From: Varroa destructor
Lineage: Eukaryota; Arthropoda; Arachnida; Mesostigmata; Varroidae
Length of the DNA: 64,000 nt
Direction of reading: 5' to 3'
Assembly (NCBI RefSeq): GCF_002443255.2
Contig: NW_019211459.1
Coordinates: forward strand, 1,802,838-1,866,837
Position numbers and translations under genes: made by a program. The notes beneath the pieces are model-generated. The model saw only the letters and a list, made by a program, of their open reading frames with translations, did no database searches and was not told where the DNA came from. Below, one piece after another: positions 38,163-53,053 of the stretch (its first letter is position 1; the number at the start of each line of letters is the position of its first letter).

Positions 38163-41100
38163 AGACGAACAACTGCAACACAAAATTAAGTTTTTTTTTG
38201 ACAATGTCAAATATGCCATGAACGTTGGGGACTTCATTCTGCTAGGTCGATACTTTCAGAGCGTCCGTCACAGATACTGAGCCGATCTAATTTAATAGAG
38301 CCTAGTGTAAAAAATAGGCGACAGCTAATAATTCTAATTCTGTTTTCACAGGTGGTCGTCCCTTGTGCTGACGCAGCGCGATACGTTAGAGTACGTGTCT
38401 TATCTATGTATAATGGTGTTGTTTAGTGTTAGTTACGAAGATGTTCTTAGTATATAAACAATCACGCGTCCTTCAAAGCAAAAAAGAAATTCGGTGCTAT
38501 TATTCAACCAACTTGAATAACTTTCTTTTTTCATTACGAATAAAGGTCTGCAGGCCCTATTAGTCGACGTTATACGTCTACATATCGTGTTCAACCAAAT
38601 AATTTGAATCATACTGAACGTTGTTTTTGGATTGGAAAGGTTGTAATAGATCTGCAGGTAATGATGTCCTTTAGACGAGTACTATTTCCGTAGCATGACA
38701 AAAAACATAGAGGCATACAACGTTAGGGTTCTTCGTATACGAAATAGTTTATGCATAGACTGATATGGTGGTTAGTCAGCTTGTTTTGAAGATCTATATT
38801 TTATAATAACTAATTCTAATAACGTTTATAAAGCTTTGAACGTGAAGAACGATATTGCTTTAGCAGGTTCACCTCTATTACCTTCAGAAAAAAACACATC
38901 TCGTTCTTTCCAATTTCATATATTAAAACCGATTGTATGCAGTGATTGTAGCGTAGCAAAGCTGCAATTAATTGACAAAATAATGGCAGCAGTTAGATAT
39001 GTCAAATACTTAATCTAATTTATACCGACCCAGGCTTTTCTAACTACGACTAGTCATCTTTCTGATTAGAGATTTGAATGGTACTAATTTTAATTAATAA
39101 ATGTATTAAAAAATAACGAAAAGCAGGGCAGCTTATAGAATAAACGGTTTCTTTCGAGCCAAAATGGATAAGAGAGCGTACAGATCTCCTAGCGAAGAAC
39201 AATGTTCCCGCAATGCAAAGTTAAACCGAGGAGTAGAACCATACACATTTGGAGCTTCCGTGCCGCTACAAGGTCGAGTGGGCGCACCTTACGGCTTCAG
39301 TGATGGTACATCACGGATAAAGGCCCCAGAGCCGAAATGTAAGTTCGGGCCTAGAGTAGGTCTCAGAGGTACTATGTGAAGAAAACGCCGTGCTATGACA
39401 AGCGTCCCGAAACGACTGACACCTTCATCGTTCATTAAGTCACTGTAGATGCCAGCTAGCAGAGAGAGAGAGGAAATGCCCCACTGGCTTACGTAACTAT
39501 TTATTAACTGAACCGTCTACACAGCACACAGTTGAGGAAGTTAAACTTGAGGCTGGCAATAACGAGCGTTACGGGATCATAATAAACAACTTCAAAAACT
39601 TTGTAACCACGATTTGGTGATTCACTGCAGATCAAAGAAATGCATAGTATCGTGCAAATTGGAACTTAACATTTAAAGAGATGGGAAGATAAGGAGCTAG
39701 GTCGTATTTAATTCGCAGACCTACTGAATGCCATTATCGGCTGAGTGCGCATTCTTCACTCAGTCGTAAACTACTTATCGCTGAAGGCTATTTTAGCATT
39801 CAATCCAAACTGCTCAAGGCTGTCTGGGAGACATCAGCTAGCCAATCGCGCTTTTAAGGTTATCGTTTTCGTACTATTTGTCATGGATCTTAAATTCAAT
39901 TTAGTAACCTAAGGAACCTTGTACCTACGAGCTCGGCAGCTACCTAAGACATATGCAGTTTGCTCTCAATTTCTTATTATATTCTATATTTTATTACTAG
40001 GTCCTTAAGTAGCCTTATTTTGGTTCTCTGCAGACAGCAACGCATGTCTTCCGATTTTGTGAAGCTATTCAAGTTCCACTCAATCACTCGCCCGAAAAAT
40101 AGAAAGGTCGGCTTTGTTGGCCCTTGGAGCTGTATCAGCGTTTCAAAATGATAGGGGACCGTTGTCTGTATCACCACTTTGTTGGTGGTATCGCTATGCT
40201 TATATACACATAATCCATCTGTCTGCATATGTACGTTTGGGGGCTAATGATATGGGCCTAACACTGTCATGGCAGTGCGTGCTGAATTTTCAGCATGCAA
40301 AAATGCACGTGGGTTATGGTCAACGTGCACTGTTTATTCCATCCCATGTTCATTCGTCAATCTATTTATTATATGATTGTAATGTTACATATTCAAAATT
40401 GTTTTCCTTGAGCAATTTCCTTAATCAAACCTAAAAAATGAAGGCATGCCGAATTGCAGTTACATCGATGACTAAGGCCTTAGGATCGCACTTGTATGTA
40501 TATTTCTGAAGACGATGTAAGATAATCTTGAAACACAAGTAAGAATCTTTGTACAAAAACAGTGTCATGTAACGGATTTTTTAACAAATGTATATAAATT
40601 GCAGTGAAGGCACAGTGGTAAATTTTTACGAAAGGAAGTTAGCGGCACGCGAAGCAAGAGGAAAATGCAACTTACTTCTTAACATATCCGGGCTGTTACT
40701 GCATGCGATAAACGATAAACTATAATGCCGTATGGACTCAGACAATGCGAAATAATCACTGGGTCTCATGCGAGAATCGCGTTCGGTTTGTTGTGATTGT
40801 TCATAGTGGTTAGTCGGTAAACTTTGGCACCAATGGTAAATGGGAGTTAGGCAAAAACAGCGGTGACGACGGACGGCTGAAGGACTCCCGTCGCCTATGC
40901 AAACAACCTTGAAACTGGGCGACTGCGCAAAGAAGTCCAAGCTCCACCGTTCTGGCAAAATGGACCATTCAGAATCCAGCCCCTTTATGTATTTTTTGTC
41001 ATAAACTGCGATCAGGATACCTAAATGTTTTACATGAAGCTAAGATTGAACTTCAAGTTTGGAAGCTGGTACTATATTGTAAAGTGTTAGCTTGGTTCTT

Positions 41101-44100
41101 TCACCGCGCGCCTCGTAGTTTGAATGCAATCGTTAAGGGCGTGAACTTGCGATTCCGCTTGTGAAAACAATTGAGCTATAGAGTGCTACAAGAATGGTTA
41201 TTATACAGTGTATTTCTAAATAAACACGCAATAAGCTTAGTAACCTTACGTAATATATGATACTTGCTGAAAAAGAAAAACCGAAAAAGGGTATGTATAT
41301 ATATATATCGGCAACTTGTATAAACGACCTATGTGAACCACCTAGGAAACATTTTTGCGTGTAGACTTGATAGGTGCTTGATAAGAAAGCAGTGTAATGA
41401 AAAGTAAATATTTCTCGTGTTAATAATATAAAAATATAAACTGTATCTTATAAACTCGAATATAAACGTTAGGTACGATGAATCTCTTGAGCAGTATTCT
41501 AAACATATGCACAGATCTGTGCAGGTATCACCAGACAGTTTAAGAAGAAATCTCACTAGAGTAAGGGAGTCTTTGTTTTAGATCGGTTAAAGTAGCAGGA
41601 GATGGGCGGACCATTGGAATAAGGAGCGGATTTCGTTGCGCACTCTAACATAATTTGTAGCTTTCTACAGGTAGTACGTATTAAATACATTGCTTGAGAA
41701 GATCCTCTAGTGAAGAACCTCGAACAATTAAATCGTCTCAAAACCTCCTTCATCAAAAAAACACTGCGACTACACATGATGACCTGAAAATAGTTTTGCG
41801 TATCTCCCAGCCGAGTCGCCACTGCTGCCCGAAAGCCGAAGGTTTCCCAACAACGGAAGCGATCAAGACAGAACTTGAAAATCGGAAGTAAAAGTTAAGG
41901 GATATTAATGAACATTTCTTTGCTTCGGGTGCGATAAAGGAAAACGATAAGGAAATGAACAAACCCGTTAAGCAAAGATGTCATCATCGTGCATCTGTTT
42001 CATCATTAAATCTGCGTTTTCACGAATCTGACAATAGATGCAGTGCTCTAGATGCGAGGTAAACTGTGATACATGATAGAGTTAGATCATCTCTAGGGCA
42101 TCTGGAAATATCTCTTGTGTAAACTTGTGTAACTTATATGGCACAAACAGTTTCAAATCGTTCTATCCACTTCCTCATATTGGAATCATGTGTTGTTCTG
42201 TATTTTTCAAGTCTGTACATACTAACATAGTAATATATTATAGAAATACGAAAATGATATGATGCGTTACGCAGTATCTTCCCAATGTCGAATAAAAGCT
42301 CTTTAACTGTCAAGGGACTTTTATGTTGCTATATACATATATAAATATATAGTGACACAGAAGTTTGTTCGGCGAGCTAGAGGCGACACTGATAGAGTAT
42401 TAGCTAGCAACACCTATGAATATATTCAAACGAGTTTCTCAAATATTAACTACGAAGTGAGACATCTTTTCTCTCTCTCTCTATCCATCTTGCGCTTTTT
42501 TATGTACTTATGTCAACGCCAATCTATCAAAGTGTGAAGGTAACTTCGACTTTGTTTGTTGTTTCATTCTTCCCACAAGCTTCTCTCTATCGTGTTGGCA
42601 TAACAGCAAACCGTGTCAAGTGAACGTAATCGTAATTATATACATATAATTTTTTTAATAATAATCATTTTAAATCATTAGATAAGCACACCTGCATATC
42701 GAATCAAAAGAACAAACCAGATCATATATGAACAAAAAGTTGTTTATTGTACAATACATTTGTAGTGGCCAACCTGGATAAGCGATAGGCCACTTCCCAA
42801 AGCACTTTGTTGAACTGTGTAAAAGTTAGTAAGTTTACGAGTTTGGACAAGGGTATCAAGTAAATGAGATCCAACGCCACTGTTGAACACCTTATGAAGG
42901 ATCTTTAGAATTATTCGACCGCTAACTTTAAGAACGTGTATATGTTATTTTTTTAACTGGTATAAAATGTTGCATTTTTATTAAAAAGGGCATTCATACA
43001 TGGACATCCAGAATATGTCCGGTTGAGTGTGATTAATAAGTCATATTATCAAAACTATTTTATCTTGTTTTGGACATCAAACTGAGAATCAGAATAACCG
43101 CTCCAAGAGGCAGCCTTGGGCATGATTTCGAAATTCTGCTACCTATCAATTGAGAGACCTGAATTATTATAGACAGCTACTTATTTAAAATTAGCCCTTG
43201 ACAAAACCCATATAAACATACAATCAGAAGCACACCTATTGCTTGTTATCACTGTATCAAGCCGGGATAAGTCCATAACAGTGGATCACTAGTAATGTTG
43301 ACTTTTGGACGACTTCCATTTTCGATATTTACTTGTCAAATGGGGATTGAAACGCTTGGACAAACAGAGCAATTAATATGGGAATATTATATAATATAAT
43401 ATGCTTAACGTTACACTATAGCAAGCGCTATTTTGTTAGCGTTAGGGTTGTTAGCGTATGCGACGCCAAATTTTCATTAGATCGTTTTTGGTACAACTAA
43501 AGCGCTTTGGCTAAAGTAAATTGTTGCTAGTGAAGATGTAGCGAAGGTTCTGACTACTACAGGTTCTTCCTACAGATTTCTGCATCATTATGGAAAATAT
43601 TTTTATGCTTGACTCATCACAATGCAGGACATGAGGCGCTGGGATTTGTTTGTAGAACTAGAAAGAGAACACTAACGTATGCGTTTTTTTTCTGTCATAT
43701 AGTCTAATCGGCCTGTTGATGCGGCAAACCGTACGCGCCACTTGTTTTCATCTTATAAAGATCGCGTCTTCATTACTTACGTATTATCAGTTTGTTCGGA
43801 AAATTCCTTCAGTTTAAGTATGGAAATATTCATGTGTTCAATGCATGACGCGTTGCTATTGCCAGGACTTCGTCCTGACATGGACCCGACTTCATTGAAG
43901 TCGATTTTCACGATCAATAAAAATTTTGTACGGGCTAAATTATTTGAACTAGGTGGACGTACCTTTTTTGTTACCCACTAAAATTAAATGGTTAGATTTA
44001 TCAAAAATCGTGAGTACTAACAAAACGATTTGGAAAGAATTTTATATGTTTGATATGTGTACGATCTTCGTTGCTCTAAAGCTAATTCGATATACCCAAC

Positions 44101-45654
44101 TGATTTGGTTGGACCGGCAATTTTACTAGATATAAATTAAAAAGCACATACAAATAATATTAGACTGGGATAATCAATAAAAGATAAGTGAGTGCAAGTT
44201 CTGTCTACAAAACGAACATAGTATTTCGTTGAAATTTTAGCTATAAGGTAAATATGCTATCGCTGTCTTTCCGCGGGCTTCGCCCATCCATTGACCGATT
44301 GTTAATTTTTTTCCCGCCAGAAAATTTTTGGATTGGTCTTAAAAGCCAAATCTAGTCCAGTTTCTTCACAGTCAAGTGTATGGTTATTAATTTCGGTTGG
44401 CAGCGAGGTCTGGGCAATATGGCGGATGTAAAAGAACCCTCCAATCAATAGGAATTCTCACAATATTACCAGTGCAGTGCATTCGTTATTTCTATCGGAT
44501 TTTTCTTTCTGTTGAATAGATTTCGTTGGCCGTTTTGTCCTTCTAGGGCGCTCTCCGGTGTGCAAAATGTATGCACAGCTTATCTGCTAGACAAATGACG
44601 AGTCGTTTGCCATACGATATAGCCATCGACCTCGAATGACCAATTGAAGGCCCAATATTTTGTGACTGAAGTCAGCAAAACTGTTCGAGCAGTCCTCTCG
44701 GTCGTAGTCTTCCCAGTACACTAATATATCATGCCGTTTTCGCAACTTTTTGGCTACGACGAATAGGACAAGCGCCAAAAATGTACCTCTTTTAATTTCG
44801 GTCAGTCATTTTCTAAGGTCGACGTAAGGTCACAATTATAATAGACTTATAGATATGGAAGCACTTTTCGACTACCATATAGAAATAGGCTAACAGTGAA
44901 AAAGAGAAAATAGCAGAGAAAGAATTAACCTTCTCTTACCCTACAACGTAATAGACATACAGATAATGATCAAAGTAAAGCAAATTAATTTGATTTGAGT
45001 ACGCCCTGTGAAATCAAAACTGAAAACCGTTTAGCCTGAAGTCTCTAGTGCTGTTTTGGAATCATTTCGGTGAACATGACAAAAATGAATACGGTGCGTC
45101 TTATAGAAATAAAGCGAACGTTACGTTTACAAGCTCATATTTTAAATTAGGCAAAAAACAACTCGTTACGCCATTCAAAAGCTCAGTCACAACCTAATTC
45201 CTCGAGTTTACTGGCGATTTATTAAAAAAGAATGGGGACACAGTACGAACAATGAAAGAAGACGGCTATTTAAAGCAGTAGAGTACAAAAAGTGCTATTT
45301 AGTAAGTGAAGAAAACGTTATCGTACTTCGTGCAGCTGGCAAGCTGGGCCGCCGTTCAGAAGCAGCTTATTCGACTTTCTCCGAGCCGAAGTGGGGAAAA
45401 ATGAATCATAAGTACATTTGGAGCCATGCATCACCTTTATTTATTATTAATTAAAAAAAAAAATAAATGAGGTTTTTTAGCTGAGGTAATGCGAGACCAT
45501 TGACACAAACCTGAGTTTTAGCTGTCCAGACATGGCTGTGAGACGTTTCTATGAGAGATTACGTAAGTAAGAGCTTCGAATACGATGTTTAAACCCGAAA
45601 CTTCTATAAGCAACTATAGCGTTAGCGGACGGTCAACGGAGATACGATTACAGT

Positions 45655-45673
45655 TTATTATTATTATTATTAT
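45655..45673. repeat. (TTA)n microsatellite
   Basis: About six TTA units within a short plus-strand frame of no recognised identity. Confidence 0.85.
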
Positions 45674-48600
45674 CCTACGTCGAAAAGCAATCTTTCCGTT
45701 AGCATACTATACCCATTACGTCGTGCGAATGCTTCATCCATTCTCAGCCAAATTCTGTTTAGCGTCAGAGTTCCAGGCTCCCAATAAAGCCTATGATTCG
45801 GGCTAGAGCGTGCATCTTTGTATACAAGTACATTTAGCTTATTGACAATTTTCAGATGCTAACGATGCCCTTTGAAGGCTTTCGTCGTAAGAGGATCGAC
45901 ATGCTAAATTTGAATATATCTGTGAATTTTTTCGTTTTTTCGCATTACAGCATTTGACTCAGCCTTCGAATACTTCATCTTCGGATAAAGGTTAGGCTTC
46001 ATGCAAGTACAGGATGACTGACACTAGCTATGTTAGTACTTTATCGGTATCGTTCAATCAGCGAACAACTTTGCTTTGTTTAACAGCTCAAATGTAGGTA
46101 ATCTTATGTAGATTGGTGATAGATTAGAATTGGTGCTGTTGTTAGAGAGATATACACGAGAATACGAATTATGATAGATGTGTACGGTGAACCGTTACAT
46201 TAGTCTACTAGACAATACAGATTCCGTAATAAGACCACCAAGCGGGCTGCAGCGATCCAGGAACAGAGAGAGACTCTAAAACTATTGTTCATCAATGGAC
46301 CTCACTGCAGTGGCTCACAATGCCGAGTAAAACAGTCTATGCGAAAGATAATACTTCGTTGAACCTGCAGATTCGCCCCAGAGTGCCGCGAGCGTCGCTG
46401 AATGACACAGTTCGAGATTTTTTAAGATACCGTCAGGCCAAAAACGTAAAGTGGTATCCACGACTACACTCTCACGATATGGTATAGCTGCAATTTTATA
46501 ATAGTTAGGAGTAACGTAAAAAAACGATATCTCTGGGAAAAATGTTTTCTTTTTTGTTCGCAATACAACAAGCTCGCTACGGGTTCGAATTTAGATGGGA
46601 GACAAGACTGCTTTTTCAGGTAATTAACGGCTAAGAAAATATCGAGAGCTTAGTGTCACATTTTTTCCACGGGCTTATCGATGCTGGGGATACAGGCAAT
46701 CGGAAACCTGGAACCAGTGACAAGAAGCATCACAGTAACCCAACAAGAACAACGATAGCGCCACACAGAGTGGACAATTTTTGACACAAACGGGTCTGGG
46801 ATGGGTCTCGGGTTGCGACCCTGAATTAATTTGAATTGATTCGAAAACGGAACGACAATGTTCGGACCAAATCGTTGCAATTCGGCGTGTGTAAGGCTCG
46901 TGAGCAGGTAGGAGCGGATGTTATACATTCCGAATGTTGTTATTATTACCACGTAAATCGTGTCGTGGATAACAGTCATCATAATACATTATTTGTTAAG
47001 ATGATCGTAAGCGAAAGGCTTATTAACGTAAGTATGTGAACGGTCTAATCGAATGGATAATATTCTTCTCTAATTAGGATAGAGACAGGCGTAATTACGT
47101 ATTCGAAATAGATCGATTTATTTTTAAGGTAACTTTCGCTTTTGGATAGTTTCTCATAAGAGTTTACTTTATCGTACGGGCATTGAAAACTAGGAAAAAA
47201 TGGTCGAAAATTTTCAAGCGAGCCTGAAAAAACATTATAACTAGCTAGCCTCACTACTAACACCATTGATATCTCACACAACTTTTTGCAGATAACAAAT
47301 ATAATTTTAAGAACATTCTAGCATCTATGTTGTTTGACTATGATAGTAATGAATCTTCTACCGCTGTACCGTTAATTCACGGTTGCCCACGCTACGCGCT
47401 GACTTTTTTCGTGCTGACTGGCGCGTCTGCTCAGAATGCAAATAATCCTGCTCTCTTTCCACTGTATTGCATAAAAATCCGTTTAAAAATAAAGAAAAAA
47501 AGGTGTAAATTTTGCTATCAGCGTAGGATCAATCGTACTCAAATTTATGTAGCTCATAGCATAGTACAACGATGAGCCCAACTAATTTAAGCGTATCTTT
47601 TTTTTTCTAATTCTAAAGCCAACTTGTTCTAGAAGTGTATGTCTGCTGCTCCGTCAAATAAATCGCTACTGACGCTGGCTGCAATACAAAGCAGTTTTCC
47701 CCAATGATAAAGATCAACGTGACGGGCATCTGTAATTCAGTGTTCGTTGAGACATCCCCTGTCCCCACGAAAAACAAAGAAATACGAGTTTAGATGACAC
47801 GTTTCGCCTTCCACTCGGGACCAGTTGATGATTCATCGCTGATCGCGCGTCTGTTACTACAGCGACTGGCATCACCTTTACGCTTGCCATCTTCGTCGAT
47901 TTGTCCGTCTGTCTGCCAATCATGTTTGCTGTTGTGACAGTCCATGTGTTCTGTCCATCAGTTTTCTGCCCGGCTTTCTCTCGTTCGTCTTTTCCTTAAG
48001 CTCCCTCGAATCTTCAAGTAGCATCAAACATGACTGCTAGCTTCCCTTGATCCTCGCTCGCCGATCGCTGTTTTCTGACTGCTGTAGAGGAGAGTTCGCG
48101 ACGAAGAGGCGACAGCGAAGTGGGGAGAGGCCTAGCGACAACCAGTCAGCACTTAGCGAAAGAAAACACTCACACGCTCAGTGTTCAACGCGTGAACAAC
48201 TGCTACTGTTATTGTATAGGCAAATACCGTTCCCTTAGTCGGTGCCACCATGGACCTCTCGGTGTTTGCTGTCGTTCACAGCGGATCGCCCGCCCCCGGA
48301 GATTTGCATGGGGCCCTCCCTCTTGCCAGTAAGCGATACTGCTCGCCAAACAATAACGTCGTTGCTTCGAAGGAAAGGGAACTGCCCGCCAATGAAGCTG
48401 AGCGCAAACGTCTGCCTTAGCGTTCGTCCTACTCACACTTACTCTCCGTATGACTTTATTTGACTGGCTAGTTGAGTCAGTGGGCTAGTGAGCTGTGCAG
48501 TGTGCCATTTACCGTACGTGTCCGTTGCCATGTGCGGTCTCGGCCGATCACAGGAAAAAACGAACTTTGCAGCAAAGTTAGGGAAGGTGGCAGTTACAGC

Positions 48601-49083
48601 GGTCTCACTAACCAAACAGCGAAATGTTCTATTGACTAGTGGGGCATGTGATCGTTCGAGGTGTCGCAATACGTTTAGTTATTGAAGCGACGGCCGTCCT
48701 GTTCCTCCAGCTATACGGTGCTGAAACCGCAACGACAAAGCAGCAGAAACGCAAGCTAACAGCCTCCAGCGCTCTATAGCGTGTGTCCCATTGCCATTGT
48801 GTAAGAAGTGATCGGCAACACGTCTGGCTCGAATCAGCCGTCTTTGCCGAGTTATCTCTGCATGCAGTGCTCTCCGTCGGGCAGAAAAATACACGCTTGC
48901 CACACGAGCAAGCATTGTTGTGTGCTCTAACTGGATATAGTCTAGCCAACGAGCGTAGAGCGGCGGCGCTGTTAACCATGCTTTCGTTCCGCGAGAGACG
49001 TACCGCCACTGCCAGCCACCGTTACCATCGTCACTCTCAACGTGCGCAGCGTGTGGTCTCCCGCATACAAAATAAACTCATCT

Positions 49084-49119
49084 AGCCAGCCAGCCAGCCA
49101 GCCAGCTACCCAGCCAGCC
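49084..49119. repeat. (AGCC)n microsatellite
   Basis: Five AGCC units, a short interruption (AGCTACCC), then two more. Confidence 0.9.
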
Positions 49120-49539
49120 TGTGGTGTCACAAGTTGAGCCAGAGCTGGATATTCTTGAATGTCTTTGCTAAGCGTCAGCCACGCCGGCTACCGTGCAGAT
49201 CGCCGTGAGACAGATTTTTCTATAGCCGCCAGGAGAGGAGGATCCGTTTGAATCAGTCTGCCGGTGGACTTATCACTACGGCTACTGCTACTACGGAAGA
49301 GTACTGGCTTAGTAGTTTTTCTACGGCTGGCCTTTTCGTACATCTTTCATTGATGAGTACTCGAATATATTAACGGGAATACGGCCCCACCAACAATAAC
49401 AGCAGCAATTAAGCGCCTGTTCCGGTTAGCGCTGACGCTGTCATCGTAGTTGTTTTGGTGGAGTCCGTAAAGCTCTCGGTCGAACGACGGAGTTGATTAC
49501 GTTGTGCATACGTACAGGCATGGGCCGCACCTCTTCATA

Positions 49540-49557
49540 GCAGCAGCAGCAGCAGCA
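49540..49557. repeat. (GCA)6 repeat
   Basis: Six GCA/CAG units in the region upstream of SH2B/Lnk. Confidence 0.9.
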
Positions 49558-52500
49558 ACAGGCCCTGTTGTTATCAAGTTAGATTAGTGGTGCATGGTGG
49601 TGCCAGTGGCTAAGAAATGCCCACCCGTGTAGCAATTCACCGTTCATATCGTTTACCACAACAGTAACTGATGTTGTTTTGGTGGTGTTTGTTTGTCTAT
49701 CTATCCGCTGCTGGGTGAGTGCGTGTACCCATTCAGGACGGTCCTGGTGGCGACCCGATACTTACCAAACGGTGTTACGCTCATTGCAATCGGCCCCTGG
49801 CCACAGCGGCAACAGCTACTGCTTCTGCTACTACAACTATTAACCCCGAAGGGAGGGAAAGGACGGAACGTAATAAACGGTCGATCAGATAACTGAGCCG
49901 ATCAGTCAGAGCCGTAGTAGTAGTACCAACTAAGAGTTATAGTCGTTGATTCAAGTGTCGGATCGATTGGATGGCTCATTTCGTCGGATTGTTACTTGGT
50001 GAGTGCGTATCTACGAGCAAAAAACACAGGGGCAAATGTGATTCATGAATGACGCCATCAGAAAGCGAAGCAACACCAGCGACGGACATAACAATAGGAG
50101 TGACCGTATCTAACCCTGTGCTTACAGATAATGCTAGATAAAGATGACTCGTGTTGATTTTTGCTGGGGCAGTATCTAGCGTCGCTGGATGTTAGCAGTG
50201 CTTACATCGAAGTGTCCTCGAATCAGAACGAACGCCAATTATCCCCTGACCTACTCATTTGTTCGATTCTCTGTTGATAGAAGATAAAGTAATGCGAAAC
50301 AAGAACAAAGAGCGTCGGCAGAGGCGACGGCAGCAAGGGAAGGCTTACCGATTACAACAGTTCGTTAGCGGTCAGCGGATCAGCAGTTCGAACGCGAACT
50401 CGACAATGTCCGAACATCGTTTCAGCGTCCAGATAGTTTCTGTGTAGCGAGGTTCCATCTACCATTGCTTGCATACGCGCCTCTAGCTTCTATCCATCGA
50501 AGATGAATTATGAGTTCTCAGCGACGATACCAACACCAAACATTGTTGCATCAACATAGCGAGTGGCCGAAAGGGACACAACACTGCACTGATCGACTAT
50601 GTGTGTGCAAACGTGCATCGTGCAAACGCGAAATTTCGATTCTGTGCTGTTCGTACCCTCGTTCGGTGCCACAGATTGATTACGATGGCTATCGCAGTGG
50701 CAAAGTCAAATGGTACCAACGACGACGTTAACTAATATTATCACTTAACGTTCTAATTTTTCAAATCGAATTACTACGACAGTGGTTCAAGTAGTAGATC
50801 GAAGCCGTTGGTGTACGCCGATGGCGTTGTTCCGATCAGGCGGGCGCGCAGCTGGCCAAGGGGGTACGCCAACTTCGCCGCGGATGCCGTTACTGCTCCG
50901 GTAGTGAACGGAATAAAGTAACGTTAGCATCACTTTAAAATAGACAAACATATCGAGAGTTTTGGTGATGACCATTTCAATGGCTACAATCGTTCATAAT
51001 GATGAGAACCTAGACAATGTTGCCACTGCGTCGGCAACAATCACCTGTATTGTCGTAGTTTCAACATAATAATGATCGTACACACATGTAACAATAATTC
51101 TAATAACAGTTCAGTCTGTGGTCCTGCTGCTGAGCGAATTCTGAAGCTATCTGCGGCTTCAAGTGGCCGCCACGTCTACCTTCGTCGTCTAAATAGCAAC
51201 AGCTATTGAATGTCGGGGTATTGTCACACGAGCACTATTGATTATATCAAACGACCCGCCAACATTGTTGGCACCGCATAAATATATTATTAGTAGTGAG
51301 CGCCCTGTTAGTATCGCTCCACGCGACGGCACGCTTTGCTGACAAGTACTCGTACTGGCCAAGAGCACGACGATCGCTCCCGCTTCTACCCAGTTACTAG
51401 GACCCTATAATCAGCCTTGTCCAGTGTTATACAGCGTACACTTTAGTGTACGCTATCTGCCAGCCGGACAGACGGCGTTGCATGCCAGTCTATAGCTGTC
51501 GCCGTCGCCAGTGCCACTAGCACGTTTCTATCCATTTATCTGTTCGTACCTATTTGGGTTAACTAGCAAAAGGAAAAGAAAGATGTAGGGTCATAACGAC
51601 GCGGACGATGACATGCTCGCGCTACCGCCGGTCGGTAGTTGACGTTTTTGGTACAATTGCCCATTGATAGGAGCAGTGCGGCGACAACTGCTTGTTGATG
51701 TTACGCGTTCGAAAGCGAAAGTGTCTCTACGAAACGCAGCAACTGGTCGGACGCACGACTGTGGTTATGGGCCTCGTAGCGATTGTGGCCTTCCTACTGA
51801 ACGGTGGCCTGTTTTCCAACGAATCGTCAGTTGGTCGCTCGGTTCCATTGTTCAACTTTTGTCTGTAAACAGGCACGCGCCTGGCCTAAGCCGCTGACCG
51901 GAACAAACCATTTGCGTAGCGAGACAACGACGAAGACGCCGACGACAGACTCATCAAACAGCAAACACATATTTCTAAAACGCAAATACAACAAAGCGAC
52001 TTTTAGTCACGCATTGAGTTTTATTTATTGCTCTTTTGTCGATATCGTGACCGTCCGTCGAGGGGCGACAGTGGCGGTCCGGCAAGCGACTGAAATCCGC
52101 CTAAACGTAAACACAAAACAAACAAGTGGAGTTTGGCTAACCTCAAACACTTTTTTGGTAGACTCGACAGCCGAGGTAGAAAGTGAGGGTAAGCGGGTAA
52201 ATTCTCGCGCATGAGTCCGCAACACTATAAATGCCCGTCGAACAACAACGTATCTCAAGTCAGGTGACAAGGGAAGCGAACAGGATCCGCTACGCCAATG
52301 TTGCATATTCTATAGCATCCATTTTGTCGATGGAAACATGTGGCGTGCACCTATACGATAACAGCACAAGTCCATATCGTAGAGTTCGATAAATTATCTT
52401 CCGATTGTCTCGTCGCATCTGACTGACGCTGCCGGCGACATTAGTCTTGTTGTTACTCGGCCGATCTAGCGCGTCTGTTGTCCACATAGTCTTCATAGCA

Positions 52501-52948
52501 GCCAGCAGCAACAACAACGCTATAATTCACTGGCGGCATTTTTCCATCTGCGTCGTCGAAAGCATTACCATCACCAGCGACAATAACGGCAACATATTAC
52601 ACCTCACAACGATTACATAGACCACCGTAATCGAACGGTTAAGTGCCACCGACTTAATTCTGCTCTCCCGCACCTTTCCCCTCCCTCTCTGCCACCCCTC
52701 TCTCGCGTGCATGTCTGTGTGTAGGTACAATTACGATAGGAACATCCGTTTACTGCAATCCAACTAATTGATGTCAGCAGGTAATAATACTGCTGCTGTT
52801 ATTGTTGTTATGGTACGCAGCAGCAGCAAAAGCAATGGAATCTGGACCAGCGCAAGGCGAGTGTTGATTCCGTTGGCGAGGCCACATGAGAAGCAGGTGA
52901 TCCTTTTGGGCCTAGCTTCGAGATCGTCGGTGCGCTTTCGCTGAGCGC

Positions 52949-53053
52949 ACCGCCACCGCCACCGCCGCCGCCACCGCCGCCGCCGCTGCCGCTGCCGCTG
53001 CCGCTGCCGCTGCCGCCGCCGCCGCCGCCGCTGCCGCTGCCGCCGCAGCCGCC
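52949..53053. repeat. GCC/GCT-rich trinucleotide and hexanucleotide repeat
   Basis: About 100 bases of (ACCGCC)n, (GCC)n and (GCTGCC)n. It makes a Gly/Ser-rich frame and a poly-Ala frame on the minus strand; both appear to be by-products of the repeat. Strong GC skew and CpG content make it a candidate structured or slippage-prone site. Confidence 0.93.

Larger units (their letters stand above)
34647..47600. other. Intergenic DNA between calbindin-32 and SH2B/Lnk, left part
   Basis: About 13 kb upstream of calbindin-32. It presumably holds that gene's promoter and any 5' UTR exon, but no TATA box or start site can be assigned with confidence. It is mostly AT-rich. GC-richer patches at 35.3-36.3 kb, 37.3-38.2 kb and 40.6-41.0 kb have open frames on both strands without a recognisable product. 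Simple repeats are listed separately. Confidence 0.65.

Noticed and set aside
37953..38280. Frames of 71-94 codons over the GT/GA microsatellite
   Set aside because: Dinucleotide repeats are stop-free in several frames; the flanking peptide has no recognisable identity.
40626..40958. 110-codon minus-strand frame in a GC-richer patch
   Set aside because: It begins at TTG, not ATG, and no protein family or splice pattern is recognisable.
45146..45451. 102-codon stop-free plus-strand stretch, no ATG
   Set aside because: Several such stretches are expected by chance in 64 kb at this base composition, and the translated sequence matches no family known to me.
46656..46982. 108-codon minus-strand frame with hydrophobic stretches
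   Set aside because: No recognisable motif; a second frame is open on the plus strand over the same bases.
48629..49085. 126-codon minus and 100-codon plus frames
   Set aside because: Mutually overlapping on both strands in GC-richer DNA, with no splice-supported structure or family match; probably noncoding upstream sequence of SH2B.
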